5,667 nt of DNA from positions 1 through 5,667 of the forward strand of contig JAJZGH010000284.1 in NCBI GenBank assembly GCA_021798635.1, read 5' to 3'. This DNA comes from Planctomycetota bacterium. GTDB taxonomy: Bacteria > Planctomycetota > Phycisphaerae > WQYP01. The translations under genes were made by a program, and so were the position numbers. Below the pieces are notes generated by a model. That model was given only the letters and a program-made list of their open reading frames with translations. It was not told the DNA's origin and ran no database searches. Shown here piece after piece: positions 5,656-5,667 of the stretch. How positions within the stretch are numbered: position 1 is the first letter of the stretch; every line of letters starts with the position of its first letter.

Positions 5656-5667
5656 GGCCGGGGCAAC

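Noticed and set aside
5653..5667. An operon terminator after the channel gene
   Set aside because: Only 12 bases follow the stop codon. They are GC-rich but too few to judge.

Overview
The window holds one complete four-gene operon, all on the + strand, for a three-part drug/toxin efflux pump of the EmrAB type with its own regulator and its own outer-membrane channel. The order is a TetR-family regulator with a CecR/YbiH-like C-terminal domain (432-1112), an EmrA/HlyD-type membrane-fusion protein (1193-2599), an EmrB/QacA-type 14-helix MFS transporter (2596-4182) and a TolC-like outer-membrane efflux lipoprotein (4213-5655). The adaptor and transporter genes overlap by ATGA; the other gaps are 80 and 30 bases. 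No gene is broken and there is no sign of mobile-element insertion.

The organism must be a double-membrane (Gram-negative type) bacterium, because the operon encodes an outer-membrane channel with a lipoprotein signal and a periplasm-spanning adaptor. The coding sequence looks moderately GC-rich. I cannot name the species. The degenerate heptamer repeats in the upstream spacer resemble what is seen in large-genome environmental bacteria, but that is only a weak hint.

Region by region: positions 1-431 contain no credible gene. The first about 210 bases carry two families of degenerate 7-base tandem repeats and several small foldbacks. Positions 290-366 are dense in GCCGGC/ACCGGT motifs and include a perfect 8+8 palindrome (311-328). 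Positions 367-397 hold a near-consensus sigma-70-type promoter (TTGACA, 16 bases, TAAAAT) whose -35 box lies inside a perfect 7+7 palindrome (367-384), a strong candidate operator for the adjacent TetR protein. The regulator starts at a GTG. The 80-base gap after it has two stem-loops, then a good ribosome binding site for the adaptor gene. The window ends 12 bases after the channel gene, so the operon's terminator, or a further gene, lies outside.

Inferred working model: the TetR protein represses its own promoter and therefore the whole operon. When a ligand releases it, the MFS pump moves substrate across the inner membrane, the adaptor bridges the periplasm, and the dedicated lipoprotein channel releases substrate outside. 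This is a recognisable system type. I found no evidence of an entirely new system; the most informative details are the promoter/operator arrangement, the unusual regulator-pump pairing and the repeat-rich upstream spacer.
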